DNA from: Microbulbifer sp. ALW1
GTDB lineage: Bacteria; Pseudomonadota; Gammaproteobacteria; Pseudomonadales; Cellvibrionaceae
Reading direction: 5' to 3'
DNA: 64,000 bases
Assembly (NCBI RefSeq): GCF_009903625.1
Contig: NZ_CP047569.1
Coordinates: 1,458,501 to 1,522,500 of the forward strand
Part shown: positions 8,891-18,148 of the stretch, piece after piece
Numbering within the stretch: the stretch's first letter is position 1
Layout of the letters: each line of letters begins with the position of its first letter
The notes under the pieces: model-generated
The model's database searches: none
Seen by the model: only the letters and a program-made list of their open reading frames with translations
What the model was told of the DNA's origin: nothing
Position numbers and translations under genes: made by a program

Positions 8891-10807
8891 TTAGATTGCG
8901 GCAGCTTGGCCGTTTGATTGGGCCTGGTGCATCTGCGACTGACGTTCTCGGATTTGTTCTTCGATGCCTTTGGCATCGAGTCCGATTTCAGCAAGTAGTT
9001 TTGGGTGCTTGCCGTGTTCGATGATTTTGTCCGGCAGGCCCAGTTGCAACAGTGGAACGGGAATGATTCTGCGGTTCAGATATTCGGAAACCGCGCTGCC
9101 AGCGCCACCGGCAATCGTGTTTTCTTCCAGGGTAACCAACAGGCTGTGGCTGTCGGCGATCTGGTCGAGTAAATCTTCATCCAAAGGCTTAACCCAACGC
9201 ATATCCACCAGCGTTGCACCCAGCTTTTCTGCCACTTCCCGCGCCGGCGCGAGCAGGGTGCCGAAGTTCAGGATGGCGACCTCTTTACCTTCCTGAATCA
9301 CACGGCCCTTGCCAATCGGCAGTTCATTCAATTCCTGTTCGATTTCCACACCCGGGCCGGTACCGCGAGGGTAGCGTACCGCCGCGGGGCCAGGGTGCTG
9401 GTAGGCGGTGTACAGCAGCTGGCGGCATTCGTTTTCATCACTGGGCGCGGCTATGACCAGATTGGGCAGGCAGCGCATAAACGTCAGATCGAAACTGCCC
9501 GCGTGGGTGGGGCCGTCTTCGCCGACGAGACCGGCGCGGTCGATGGCGAAGGTGACGTCCAGATCCTGGATCGCCACATCGTGCACCATCTGGTCGTAGC
9601 CGCGCTGCAGGAAAGTGGAGTAAATCGCCACTACCGGTTTCTGGCCTTCGCAGGCAAGGCCGGCCGCCAGGGTTACTGCGTGTTGCTCGGCGATGGCGAC
9701 ATCGTGGTAGCGCTCGGGGAAGCGCTCGGCAAAGTCCACCATGCCAGAACCTTCGCACATGGCGGGGGTGATGCCGATGAGTTTGTCATCCTGCTCCGCG
9801 GTGTCGCACAGCCACTGGCCGAAAATATCCTGGTATTTGGGCCCTTTCTTTTTCACCTCGGCCGCGGCGACCTGCACCTTGGGTTCCGGTTCGAGCTTGT
9901 TCAGCGCGTGGTAACCCACCGGGTCTTCTTCCGCCGGGCCAAAGCCTTTGCCTTTGGTGGTGACGATATGCAGCAGCTGCGGGCCGCGCTGATTGCGCAG
10001 GTTGCGCAGAGTATGCACCAGGTCCTGCATATTGTGGCCGTCCAGCGGGCCCACATAGTTAAAGCCCAGCTCTTCGAACAGGGTGCCCGGGGTGATCATG
10101 CCTTTCACATGCTCCTCGGTGCGCCGCGCCAGCTGCCAGGCCTTGGGGATGGCAGACAGGATCTTGCGGCTGCCCTCGCGCATGTTCAGGTAGGTCTTGC
10201 TGGCGAGGATGCGGGCGAAATAGGTTGCCAGACCGCCGACATTCTTGGAGATCGACATGCGGTTGTCATTCAACACCACCAGCATGTCTTTGCCGGTGTG
10301 CGCGGCGTGGTTCAATGCCTCGAACGCCATACCCGCCGTCATGGCACCGTCGCCGATCACCGCGACTACCTTACGCTCATCTGGCGAGCCCAGCGCCATG
10401 CCCAGGGCGGCACTGATGGAGGTGCTGGAATGTCCCACGCCAAAGGTGTCGTAGGGGCTTTCGCTGCGCTTGGGGAAGCCGGACAGGCCGCCCTGCTGGC
10501 GCATGCTGAGCATCTGCTCGCGGCGGCCGGTGAGAATTTTGTGCGGATAGGTCTGGTGGCCAACATCCCAGACCAGGCGGTCTTCCGGGGTGTTGTAGAT
10601 GTAGTGCAGGGCGATAGTGAGTTCCACTACGCCCAGACCGGCGCCGAAGTGTCCGCCAGTCTGGCCGACACAGTAGAGCAGGTATTCGCGGAGTTCTTTT
10701 GCCAGTTCTGGCAGTTGTTTTTCCGACAGGGCGCGCAGTTGGGCCGGTTGGTCGATCTGGTCGAGCAGCGGGGTATGCGGGCGCTGGCGGGGTATCTGGT
10801 CGAACAT
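8891..10807 (-). CDS. dxs: 1-deoxy-D-xylulose-5-phosphate synthase
   Basis: Thiamin-diphosphate enzyme that condenses pyruvate and glyceraldehyde 3-phosphate, the entry step of the MEP isoprenoid pathway. The TPP-binding signature [15 protein letters not shown], the [12 protein letters not shown] region and the second-domain [16 protein letters not shown] are all present; length is 638 residues, normal for Dxs. The frame stays open upstream to 10975, but the ATG at 10805-10807 is the likely start: AGGA lies about 7-10 nt before it and the family N-terminus ([15 protein letters not shown]) follows. It lies 164 nt downstream of ispA on the same strand; xseB-ispA-dxs is a common gammaproteobacterial order. 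Confidence 0.97.
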   Translation of the reverse strand: MFDQIPRQRPHTPLLDQIDQPAQLRALSEKQLPELAKELREYLLYCVGQTGGHFGAGLGVVELTIALHYIYNTPEDRLVWDVGHQTYPHKILTGRREQMLSMRQQGGLSGFPKRSESPYDTFGVGHSSTSISAALGMALGSPDERKVVAVIGDGAMTAGMAFEALNHAAHTGKDMLVVLNDNRMSISKNVGGLATYFARILASKTYLNMREGSRKILSAIPKAWQLARRTEEHVKGMITPGTLFEELGFNYVGPLDGHNMQDLVHTLRNLRNQRGPQLLHIVTTKGKGFGPAEEDPVGYHALNKLEPEPKVQVAAAEVKKKGPKYQDIFGQWLCDTAEQDDKLIGITPAMCEGSGMVDFAERFPERYHDVAIAEQHAVTLAAGLACEGQKPVVAIYSTFLQRGYDQMVHDVAIQDLDVTFAIDRAGLVGEDGPTHAGSFDLTFMRCLPNLVIAAPSDENECRQLLYTAYQHPGPAAVRYPRGTGPGVEIEQELNELPIGKGRVIQEGKEVAILNFGTLLAPAREVAEKLGATLVDMRWVKPLDEDLLDQIADSHSLLVTLEENTIAGGAGSAVSEYLNRRIIPVPLLQLGLPDKIIEHGKHPKLLAEIGLDAKGIEEQIRERQSQMHQAQSNGQAAAI

Positions 10808-10971
10808 CAAGGGTCCTGAATTCGGGCGTTTTGGGCCTGTCTCCGGCGGGGAGAGGAGTGCGCGCAAGTGGCACTGGGCCCAAAGTATCAATTGCAACTG
10901 ATAATGGTAGGGGATTGTATGCCCAAGGGCGCCAGATTGCATCCTGTGGGGGCAGGGAGGAGAAACCGGGA

Positions 10972-11886
10972 TCAATGATCCCGGTGAACGATATAGTCCG
11001 CCAGCTGCTGCAGTATCTGGGTGTTGCCACCCAGTTGTGCCAGGGCGTCGCTGGCTTCCCGGTGGAGTTCGTCGGCTTTGGCGCGGGCGCCGTCGAGGCC
11101 GAGTAGGGATACATAGGTCGGTTTGTTGCGGGCGGCGTCAGCGCCCTGGGTTTTGCCCAGGATCTCGGTGTCGGCGGTGACATCGAGGATGTCGTCCTGT
11201 ACCTGGAAGGCCAGGCCGATGGCCTCGGCATAGCGGGTGACGGCGGCCAGCTGTTGAGGATCCGCGCCGCCGATCAAGGCGCCGATTCTGGCACTGGCAG
11301 AGATAAGGGCACCGGTTTTCAGGCGGTGCATCTGCTTAAGTTGCTCCAGTGACAGCGCCTGGTCCACCGCCGCCAGGTCGATCGCCTGGCCGGCCACCAT
11401 GCCGCGGGCGCCGGAGGCCTGGGCCAGTTCGCGGATGACCCGAACCTTCAGCTCGGCATCGAGAGGCGCGTCGGCCAGCAATTCAAACGCCTGGGTCTGC
11501 AGGGCGTCGCCGGCGAGGATAGCGGTGGCTTCGTCAAACTGGATATGGCAGGTGGCGCGGCCGCGGCGCAGAGCGTCATCGTCCATGGCCGGCAGGTCAT
11601 CGTGCACCAGAGAGTAAGCGTGTACACACTCCAGCGCGGCGGCTGCCTGGTGGCTATTGTTGGAGGCGGTGTCGCCGCCGAGAGCCTTGGCCGCGGCGTA
11701 CACCAGTGCCGGGCGCAGGCGCTTGCCGGGGCCCAGGGCGGAATAATTCATGGCGGCAAACAGGGCGTCTGCCGGTGACTGGTCGGCGAGGGCGGCCTTG
11801 AGGGTCTGCTCAACCTGCTGGCTGGCGGTCTGCAGGAATATCTTGAGCTTTGCGGGCATGGCCACGGCAGTGGTGGAAGCGCTCAC
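10972..11886 (-). CDS. ispA: Farnesyl diphosphate synthase (geranyltranstransferase)
   Basis: Short-chain trans-prenyl synthase that builds C15 farnesyl diphosphate for undecaprenyl phosphate and quinone synthesis. The first Asp-rich motif is DDLPAMDDD (96-104), and the second is QVQDDILD near residue 228. GKRLRPAL (54-61) forms the usual diphosphate-binding segment. At 304 residues it is typical. It starts directly at the xseB stop codon, so the two are translationally linked, and dxs follows downstream, giving an isoprenoid operon. Confidence 0.95.
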   Translation of the reverse strand: MSASTTAVAMPAKLKIFLQTASQQVEQTLKAALADQSPADALFAAMNYSALGPGKRLRPALVYAAAKALGGDTASNNSHQAAAALECVHAYSLVHDDLPAMDDDALRRGRATCHIQFDEATAILAGDALQTQAFELLADAPLDAELKVRVIRELAQASGARGMVAGQAIDLAAVDQALSLEQLKQMHRLKTGALISASARIGALIGGADPQQLAAVTRYAEAIGLAFQVQDDILDVTADTEILGKTQGADAARNKPTYVSLLGLDGARAKADELHREASDALAQLGGNTQILQQLADYIVHRDH

Positions 11887-12144
11887 TTACTCCGCATCTC
11901 CGGCGAAGTCGTCGGCCGCGTCGAATGGCAGTTCCTGGACCTTGCCGTTTTCTTCCATCAGTACCTTAACCTTCTGCTCGGCGCTGGCCAGCTTCTGCTG
12001 GCACTCGCGGGTGAGCTTCACTCCGCGCTCGAAATCCGACAGCGCCTCGTCCAGTGGCAGATCGCCGCTTTCCAGACGCTCAACCAGCTGTTCCAGTTCT
12101 TCCAGTGCGCTCTCGAAGGTAGAGGCTTTCTTTTTGGCTGCCAT
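11887..12144 (-). CDS. xseB: Exodeoxyribonuclease VII small subunit
   Basis: Small subunit of ExoVII, which degrades single-stranded DNA to oligonucleotides with the large subunit XseA (not in this window). The 85-residue coiled-coil protein shows the family core FESALEELEQLVERLESG, followed by LPLDEALSDFERGVKL. An upstream ATG at 12174 would add ten residues, but family members start close to the core and the AGAGAGAAG purine run lies before the ATG at 12142-12144. The acidic C-terminus abuts ispA. Confidence 0.94.
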   Translation of the reverse strand: MAAKKKASTFESALEELEQLVERLESGDLPLDEALSDFERGVKLTRECQQKLASAEQKVKVLMEENGKVQELPFDAADDFAGDAE

Positions 12145-12284
12145 GGGGTCACTTCTCTCTAGGGCCTTGTTCACTGCCGGGCAACCTTAGCCGCTGTAGG
12201 TATGGCGGTCAATTGGCGCGCCGCTGGATATCCACAGCCGCGCAAGCCGGGATTTTCAGGAAACCCCGGGGGTTGTGGATAAGG

Positions 12285-13910
12285 TTACGGCAGGTAGTTC
12301 AGCAAATCGCCGCTGGCCCCGTCGGCTTTGACTTCCCGCTCCATCAGAAAGTGCGCCAGGGCTCGCTTCTGACTGTTGCTGAACCCGTAGTTGGGCATTG
12401 GCGGTGTCGGGGTGTCAAAGTAATCGGCCAGTTGTTTCAGGGTATATTTGCGGCTCAGGTCCTTGAGCGGCAGTTGCTGGTGGCACTGGGCGCAGTCCCG
12501 GCGCTCGTAAATCAATGCACCCTGGCGGGCGGCGTTGCCATCGATGGCCAAGGGCTTTTTCGGCGCGCTGATGGGGGGGCGATTGGGGATAGGCGCATCG
12601 CTGTCGCTTAAGGTTCCAGAACCGGGCTGTACCCGGTAAATAGCACCGGCGTAGTCATCGGAAATATAAATATTGCCGCGCACGTCCTCCGCGACATCCA
12701 CCGGGCGACCGTATACCGTGCTTTTATCCTTGCCGAGAAAACCCCACATAAAATCCTCGGCGTAAATACCGCCATTCTCTCCCCAGTGCAGCGACACTAC
12801 TTTATAGCCATCTTTCACATCGCGGTTCCAGGAACCGTGCAGGGCAACCAGCGCAGATTCCCGATACTGATCCGGTTGTTCAGGGCTGCGCAGGAAGCGG
12901 ATACCCAGCGGGGCATTGTGGGCGCTGAACTCGTACACCGGGGGAATCGAATCGGCGATTTTCTGGCGCACCGCGGCATCGGAATTCACCCCGTAATCCG
13001 GATCCGGCACTTTCTGGCCATTGGCGTAGGGCCAGCCGTAAAAGCGGTTTTGTTCGACGCGGTTCAATTCGCAGGGCGGGAAGTCGTTGCCGAGCCAGTC
13101 GCGGCCGTTATCGGTGGCGTATAGATCGCCGTCTTTCGGCGACCAGTCAAAACCGACACTGTTGCGCAAGCCGGTGGCGTAAATCTGGAAATTGCTGCCG
13201 TCCGGCCGGAAACGCATGATGGTTGCGCGCTGGGGGTCTTCCTCTTCACATACGTTGCAGGTAGAGCCACTGGAAAGATACATCCAGCCATCCGGCCCTA
13301 TGCCCAGGGTTTTGGTCCAGTGGTTGCCGGTATCCCCGAGGTTGCTGACGATTTTCTGATAGCTGCCGGCTATGCGTCCGTCGGAGTGATCAAAGGGAAT
13401 GCGTCCGACGCCATTGCTCTCGGCGATGTACAGCCAGTCTTCAAACAGCGCCAGACCGTGGGGGCGTTGCAGTCCATCGATGAGAATCCGCTGCCCGTCA
13501 GTTTTGCCGTCCCCGTTGCGGTCACTTAACAGCAGGCTGACCTGCCCGAGTTTGGGCTGGGACACCAGCAGATCGCCGTTGCGTGTTATCGCCATAAAGC
13601 GTGCGTTGGGGACAGCGTCACTGAAAAGATCCAGCCGATAGCCTGGCGCTACCTGCAATTGACGTTGCACCACCTTGTCATCGGTATTGGCACCGACTAA
13701 TTGTCCCCAGGGGACATTGATGCCCGGAATCAGACCCGCGACAATCGCTGCTACTAACAGAATCAAGACGATGGCGGCAAATACCACGGTCCGGCCAAAA
13801 GTTAGCGCGTTTTTCGACGTAGTTCTCACAATTGCCTTGATCCCGTAACAGAAGTAACTATAGTTAGCCGCTAAATGTCGCACAGTAGTACCAGTTGCGA
13901 TACGCGCCAC
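12285..13910 (-). CDS. PQQ-type sugar dehydrogenase (sorbosone/glucose dehydrogenase fold) with C-terminal cytochrome c
   Basis: Membrane-anchored periplasmic oxidoreductase. A transmembrane anchor lies at 41-60. A six-bladed propeller like that of soluble glucose/L-sorbosone dehydrogenases follows (about 78-430), with HGLALFEDWLYIAES, GLRNSVGFDW and LHGSWNR as recognisable pieces. A c-type haem motif CAQCH (473-477) with a likely Met ligand in PPMPNYG (about 505) forms a fused electron-accepting domain. The likely role is oxidation of a sugar or alcohol with electron transfer to the respiratory chain; the substrate is unknown. The first ~35 residues are poorly predicted, and a later GTG near residue 28 could be the real start. 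It diverges from the GacA-box RNA. Confidence 0.82.
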   Translation of the reverse strand: MARIATGTTVRHLAANYSYFCYGIKAIVRTTSKNALTFGRTVVFAAIVLILLVAAIVAGLIPGINVPWGQLVGANTDDKVVQRQLQVAPGYRLDLFSDAVPNARFMAITRNGDLLVSQPKLGQVSLLLSDRNGDGKTDGQRILIDGLQRPHGLALFEDWLYIAESNGVGRIPFDHSDGRIAGSYQKIVSNLGDTGNHWTKTLGIGPDGWMYLSSGSTCNVCEEEDPQRATIMRFRPDGSNFQIYATGLRNSVGFDWSPKDGDLYATDNGRDWLGNDFPPCELNRVEQNRFYGWPYANGQKVPDPDYGVNSDAAVRQKIADSIPPVYEFSAHNAPLGIRFLRSPEQPDQYRESALVALHGSWNRDVKDGYKVVSLHWGENGGIYAEDFMWGFLGKDKSTVYGRPVDVAEDVRGNIYISDDYAGAIYRVQPGSGTLSDSDAPIPNRPPISAPKKPLAIDGNAARQGALIYERRDCAQCHQQLPLKDLSRKYTLKQLADYFDTPTPPMPNYGFSNSQKRALAHFLMEREVKADGASGDLLNYLP

Positions 13911-13959
13911 CTCCCTCCTGACGTCCCGTCCAGGTGAAATGTGACGACGGTCACATGCT

Positions 13960-13977
13960 TGTAAGACATCTCTTACA
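13960..13977. promoter_or_regulatory. GacA/UvrY binding site (perfect palindrome)
   Basis: TGTAAG-ACATCT-CTTACA matches the GacA upstream activating sequence TGTAAG-N6-CTTACA exactly, and one further T/A pair extends the dyad. Its centre lies about 64 nt before the inferred start of the downstream RNA, the normal distance for rsm genes. Confidence 0.85.
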
Positions 13978-14032
13978 ACAACTTCAGCACTTTCCCACTA
14001 CCCTAATTTTCCCCAGCGACCATAATGTATTT

Positions 14033-14169
14033 GCAAGGACGGAGAACGGATTGCAACGGCGGCAAGGACAGGTCCCCAAGGAATGGAGACCGCGCTGCCA
14101 AGCCTGAAAGGATTTGGGCACCATCCTGTGAGACGCACCGCTTGGGCTGGATTGCCTGAGCGGTGTTTT
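14033..14169 (+). ncRNA. RsmY/RsmZ-type CsrA-sequestering small RNA
   Basis: Probable regulatory RNA that titrates CsrA/RsmA. A perfect GacA box precedes it, and a -10-like CATAAT lies at 14021-14026 with no clear -35, as expected for an activator-dependent promoter. The ~137-nt interval holds eight GGA motifs. Several lie in possible hairpins: TTGCAA/TTGCAA (14031-14036 with 14051-14056) encloses three, and GGTC/GACC (14071-14074 with 14087-14090) encloses two. It ends in a terminator whose apical loop is again TGGATT. No open frame with a ribosome site spans it. The family is assigned from architecture, not alignment. Confidence 0.75.
14136..14169 (+). terminator. Terminator of the Rsm-type RNA
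   Basis: CACCGCT (14136-14142) pairs with AGCGGTG (14159-14165), extended by GGGC/GCCT to a TGGATT loop, and is followed by TTTT. Confidence 0.75.
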
Positions 14170-14455
14170 ACGTTTGGGGGTTTGTAAAAGTGCCGTCTCA
14201 AATGGCACGGTACCTTCATCGCCTTTGCGCCTCCTTCATCTCTGCTTGTATATACCGCCTGATTTTCACACCCATCTTACTGGATATGCTGTTGCCCATA
14301 TAAATAGCTTTTCTGCCCTTCACGCCATTCTAGGTTTTCCTGCGCATAGTAATGTTTTAGAAATTGCGTTCAATAGCGTTTCAATCAATGAGATATTACC
14401 GTTCCTACAAAGTAGGCGTATAGATGGCAAGGTTGTTACAGAAGAGAGTGGGTGG

Positions 14456-15091
14456 TTGGGTAAACATATAATTTTTCATCGCAGAATTCGTCGGAAACTA
14501 CATTTCTGTCTGGTCGTATGGCTCTTTCTGACAGCTTGTGCGAGAGAGCAAGGCGGGGCCTCCGAATTTTCGCTCGATACAAATAGTTTTTCGGTTGATG
14601 CGGAAGGAAGAGTTTCGATTGGCGGTGTTCAGATCCTGCTTGGCGTAGACCGGATTGAAGAAATGGAGGCGTTACTTGGTAAGGCTCCACTAACATCTGG
14701 GGTAATGAAGTTTTGGCCAAATACGGGGTTATCGGCAGTTGAAAAACACGGCTGCTTGCAATCTATTATGGTTGCATTGCGTCCAACATCTAAGTTGGTC
14801 CTGGAGCCTGTAGCAAAAATGGTAGTGATTGAGCCCTTTAAGGGGGATATTGCTGTTGTCGATTTGACGATCGCAGCCGACAGGTCCATCAGGGAGCTAA
14901 ACGCCGCTTCGGAGATTAAGTTTTCCCAGTTTGGCCCTCATGCTGTTCGTTACAGCATTCCGGGCAGTGATGGAATCAGCGTTTACCTCTATTACGGCGA
15001 GTATGAAAACAGCGCGTCGAACTTACAGTTCAGTGTGTCGAAAGATAAGTACGACTGCCGCGCCATTCCCCCTTTCCCAGCCAGCCTTTGA
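14456..15091 (+). CDS. Putative lipoprotein of unknown function
   Basis: I do not recognise a family. The frame is open from 14174, but the residues before the signal sequence look non-coding. A TTG at 14456, with AGAGAG about 10 nt before it, gives a short basic stretch (HRRIRRK), a hydrophobic core and the lipobox LTAC, so the mature protein would be a lipid-anchored ~185-residue domain. It contains GRVSIGGVQILLGVDRIEE and a YDC near the end, possibly in a disulfide with an internal Cys. Base composition is more AT-rich than the flanking housekeeping genes. It converges on another lipoprotein gene 37 nt away, so the two may be a laterally acquired pair. The start codon is uncertain. Confidence 0.5.
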   Translation: MGKHIIFHRRIRRKLHFCLVVWLFLTACAREQGGASEFSLDTNSFSVDAEGRVSIGGVQILLGVDRIEEMEALLGKAPLTSGVMKFWPNTGLSAVEKHGCLQSIMVALRPTSKLVLEPVAKMVVIEPFKGDIAVVDLTIAADRSIRELNAASEIKFSQFGPHAVRYSIPGSDGISVYLYYGEYENSASNLQFSVSKDKYDCRAIPPFPASL

Positions 15092-15128
15092 TGAGGATTT
15101 AACTGGGTTTTGTAGAAGGTATCTGGGC

Positions 15129-15776
15129 TCAGAAGCCCAGACCCTGTTTTAAGCTTGTGTTTTTAGAGAAGTGCAGCAGGCCGGCCATCAAGTTATCGAG
15201 CTGATCATCTTTTACGTTAATAAAAAATCCGAGATCACCTGCACCCTCAACCATGACTAGCTTGCCCGGGGAAAGCCCCTCGCAGAATGTCGAAGAGAAG
15301 GAGCCGTCTGTATCTTTGACTCGAATGGATTGAATTTCATCCAGGTTCATGGCGAATTGGCCCTTTCGCCATTCTTTTTTGGTGGTAATACTGACTGTGT
15401 TTGTGTTGCTTAAAACGCGAACCCCGGTAATTTCAGCATTGGCGACAAATTTTGCAGCAAAGGTGAGGGTTCCGTCCTCTTGTACGGATAATTTATCGTG
15501 ATCTTGGAACCCGGATGTCATTTTTAATCCGCCGATACAAAAGCCTCCACCGTATTCAGATTTTGTCAGCAAAGTAGATAAAAGCTGTTGTGCCGCCTGA
15601 TCGTTTAGCTCAGCCATTTTATTTTTTGTTTGTTCCGTGACCGTATAGCTTGATGCGCAGCCAATCAGAAGCGCTGAAAGTGCTGAGATCATTAGGCAGG
15701 TAAGTGAGAATTTAGACAAAATCAGAGTCCCTTTTGAGTTGAAAAGATTTTTTTCATTATGGTTATTTTGCTCCAT
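15129..15776 (-). CDS. Putative lipoprotein of unknown function
   Basis: A 215-residue protein with an N-terminal extension, a hydrophobic core and the lipobox LLIGC at about residue 40, so probably lipid-anchored. The mature part has no motif I recognise; it includes two Cys (GGGFCIGG and STFCEGLSPG) that could form a disulfide. The first ~20 residues (Asn/Lys-rich) may be upstream of the real start. AT-rich composition matches the convergent lipoprotein gene at 14456-15091 and differs from ddl and ispA. No operon partner on its strand. Function unknown. Confidence 0.55.
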   Translation of the reverse strand: MEQNNHNEKNLFNSKGTLILSKFSLTCLMISALSALLIGCASSYTVTEQTKNKMAELNDQAAQQLLSTLLTKSEYGGGFCIGGLKMTSGFQDHDKLSVQEDGTLTFAAKFVANAEITGVRVLSNTNTVSITTKKEWRKGQFAMNLDEIQSIRVKDTDGSFSSTFCEGLSPGKLVMVEGAGDLGFFINVKDDQLDNLMAGLLHFSKNTSLKQGLGF

Positions 15777-16481
15777 ACCGTAGTTTGGGCGGTTAGAGAG
15801 TAAGTAACTTTAGATTAAAAGTAAAAAGGCTAGAAAATACGAGGTGGTGTCTATAAAAATTTATCAACAAATCGTTTAAATCACATCGGGGAGATAAAGG
15901 CAGCCTTGTTGCTGTCGGCCTGATTTCTGTGGGTAATAAATAACGATTCGGCGCCGACCTATTTCTAGCTGGTTGAAAAACAGGCGGCGCGTTTGAAGCA
16001 GGAATTACATTCGGCTGCGGATTTATGCATCAGTGAGTTCAAGAGCAAATCATTGAGGCTGTAACCGGAGAGTTGGCCAGTTTCCCACTTAGGCGCGTAT
16101 TTCCTCATTTTTGAGAGCGAGCCGCGGTTAGCTACTTTCCGGGGTTGAAGAAAAGTATCTTTTTTAGACTCAGTCTGGAAAACGTCACAATTCTCCGCTT
16201 TAATCAGAGCAAGCCGGTCCAAATAATGTGACCGTGGAGGATGAAGCATTCAGTAATTTATTGCTGTACCCGTTTGTAATGCAACCACCTTTTCATCATT
16301 GGTGGTCGAGTCTTCATCGCCCCCGAATTTCGCCGCTTTCCTCCTGCGCTCCCCATTCCCCTGATTTTCTCCGCCGAATTGTCTCCGAAGTTTTCCATAC
16401 GATTTCCAATGTCCTGAGCCCCACCGGATTGACCGTGGGGCTTTGTTGTTTTTACGGTTCGCAGAAACGGGAGGTGAACGC
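15777..16481. other. AT-rich intergenic region with remnant-like coding
   Basis: About 700 nt without a supported gene. A 94-codon minus frame at 15965-16249 ends in SLNDLLLNSLMHKSAAECNS and a Cys/Phe tail, which vaguely recalls degraded transposase ends, but it lacks a ribosome site and I could not confirm it. At 16280-16420 the minus strand is rich in GGA. A strong plus-strand terminator at 16417-16453 ends the region. Confidence 0.45.
16417..16453 (+). terminator. Terminator or attenuator just before the HNH gene
   Basis: Perfect stem AGCCCCAC (16417-16424) with GTGGGGCT (16435-16442), loop CGGATTGACC, then TTGTTGTTTTT. It ends 17 nt before the HNH Shine-Dalgarno, so it either stops an upstream transcript or attenuates this gene. 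Confidence 0.75.
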
Positions 16482-17069
16482 GTGCAAGCACAAATCCTGA
16501 GGTTGAATCTTGCGGGGCAGCCATTGGAATGGCTGAGCTGGGAAGAAGCCGCCTGCCTGTATGTGCGGGAGCTGGTTACCTGGACTCTGGGCGGTGTGGT
16601 GCAAACGGTACGCGGCGGTATCAACCGCCAGGGCGAACGCTCTACATTGGAGCTGGCGGCGATTATTGCCTGTGGCGGAGAGCGCATGGGGCGTCCCCGC
16701 AATCGCCCACCGCTGAATAATCGCGCCCTGTTTGCCCGCGACCAACACACCTGCCTTTACTGTGGCAGCTGGTTTCCGGTGCGGGAATTGACCCGGGACC
16801 ATGTGCACCCGGTTTCCAAAGGCGGGCGGGATATCTGGGAAAACGTGGTTACCGCCTGTCGCCGCTGTAACCAGCACAAGGGCAACCGGCTGCTGGAAAC
16901 CATCGAAATGGACCTTCTGGCACTGCCATTTGTGCCCAATGCGGCGGAGTACCTGGCGCTGACCAACAGCGCGCGGATTCGTGGGGATCAGATGGAATTT
17001 CTGCGCGGCCAGTTTTCACGGCCGCGACAGGAAGGCTGGCTGTCTGAGGTTTTACAGCAGGCCAGTTAA
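16482..17069 (+). CDS. HNH endonuclease
   Basis: A 195-residue stand-alone HNH nuclease of the kind widespread in bacterial chromosomes, with unknown target. The zinc and catalytic signature is complete: CLYCG, then ELTRDHVHPVSKGG, then NVVTACRRCNQHKGN. The N-terminal ~70 residues (RLNLAGQPLEWLSWEEAA) match the usual helper region of this family. GTG at 16482 is chosen because GGGAGGTGA lies 6 nt before it; an ATG at 16443 has no ribosome site and falls within the terminator. It converges on ddl with a short hairpin between the two stops. Confidence 0.88.
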   Translation: MQAQILRLNLAGQPLEWLSWEEAACLYVRELVTWTLGGVVQTVRGGINRQGERSTLELAAIIACGGERMGRPRNRPPLNNRALFARDQHTCLYCGSWFPVRELTRDHVHPVSKGGRDIWENVVTACRRCNQHKGNRLLETIEMDLLALPFVPNAAEYLALTNSARIRGDQMEFLRGQFSRPRQEGWLSEVLQQAS

Positions 17070-17078
17070 TACTGGCCT
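17059..17078. terminator. Hairpin between convergent HNH and ddl genes
   Basis: AGGCCAGT (17059-17066), loop TAAT, ACTGGCCT (17071-17078). It overlaps the HNH stop codon and has no clear T-run, so it may act as a 3' stabilising hairpin. Confidence 0.45.
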
Positions 17079-17087
17079 GGTTAGCCG

Positions 17088-18098
17088 TTATACCGCACTG
17101 CGGATCAGCGCACTTAAATAGGTGCAGAAATCGTGCCCCTGATTCTGCAACATCTTCGGGAACATGGAGATGGAGGTCATGCCCGGGAAGGTGTTCACCT
17201 CATTGAGATAGATCTCGCCGTCATCGGTGAGGAAGAAATCGATCCGTGACAGGTCTTTCAGCTGCAGGCCGATAAATGCCCGTTTTGAGGCCGCGTGAAT
17301 CCAGCCCAGCTGCGCATCCGACAGCCCCTCTGCCACCACGTGGGTCTGGGCGCGACTGTTGTCGGCGTACTTCTCTTCATAACTGTAAAAGGTATCCGTG
17401 GGTGCACAGACCTCACCCGGAGGCGTAATCACCAGCTCACCCTCGTAGGTGTAGGCGGCAACTTCCAGCTCGCGTACCGTCAGGCACTTTTCCACCAGCA
17501 CATAGGGCGACAGAGTAAAGGCTTCCTTCAGCGCTTTCTCCAGCTCTTCGGCACTGCTGACCTTGTAGCAGCCCACGGACGAGCCCTGGTTGGAGGCTTT
17601 CACAAACACCGCGCCCCAGTTCGTCAGTGCATCCTGCGCCTTGGCGATCTCTTCTGCGTTGTTCGCACACAGAAACTGGTAGGGGGTATTGTCGATGCCC
17701 AGCGCCGTCAGCCACAGTTTGGTGGTGATTTTGTTGAAGCAGGTTTTGCTCGCCTCGGCACCGCAACCGTAATAGGGCAGGCCGAGGATCTCCAGCTGCG
17801 ACTGCAGGTCGCCGGTCTCACCGGGGTAGCCGTGGATCGAGGGGATCACGTAATCCACCGGCTGTGCGCTGCCTGAGGCGCTGTATAGCAGCTTGTCCGA
17901 GCGCAGTTCCCGCACCAAGCCGTCGCTATCCAGTAACTGGCCATCGGCGTTCATGGTGACCCGGGTGAGGGCGATATCCTCGGCTTTGGCCAGCTCGCGT
18001 TGGATAAAATCGGCAGTACGCAGGGAGACATCGTGCTCACTGCCGCCACCGCCGCAGATCAGCAGGACCTGAATTTTGTTGGGGGCCTTATCGGTCAT
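17088..18098 (-). CDS. ddl: D-alanine--D-alanine ligase
   Basis: ATP-grasp enzyme that joins two D-alanines for peptidoglycan precursors. Recognisable parts are the N-terminal LLICGGGGSEHDVSL, IHGYPGETGDLQ, VFVKASNQGSSVGCYKV (ATP site) and the metal-binding end IYLNEVNTFPGMTSISMFP. Length is 336 residues, slightly longer than E. coli DdlB. It is not in an mra/fts cluster, so it is more like the free-standing DdlA type. mepA follows 50 nt upstream by coordinate on the same strand, that is, mepA is transcribed first and ddl after it, pairing two cell-wall genes. Confidence 0.94.
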   Translation of the reverse strand: MTDKAPNKIQVLLICGGGGSEHDVSLRTADFIQRELAKAEDIALTRVTMNADGQLLDSDGLVRELRSDKLLYSASGSAQPVDYVIPSIHGYPGETGDLQSQLEILGLPYYGCGAEASKTCFNKITTKLWLTALGIDNTPYQFLCANNAEEIAKAQDALTNWGAVFVKASNQGSSVGCYKVSSAEELEKALKEAFTLSPYVLVEKCLTVRELEVAAYTYEGELVITPPGEVCAPTDTFYSYEEKYADNSRAQTHVVAEGLSDAQLGWIHAASKRAFIGLQLKDLSRIDFFLTDDGEIYLNEVNTFPGMTSISMFPKMLQNQGHDFCTYLSALIRSAV

Positions 18099-18148
18099 CG
18101 GGCTCTCATCAATTTATTACGGTTGTCTTTTTACTGTTGCCGTTTTTA

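Noticed and set aside
9395..10819. 474-codon plus-strand frame antisense to dxs
   Set aside because: Shadow frame without ribosome site; dxs is unambiguous on the other strand.
15965..16249. 94-codon minus-strand frame as a transposase fragment
   Set aside because: Similarity is only a vague recollection of the C-terminal phrase; no terminal repeats or target duplication are visible.
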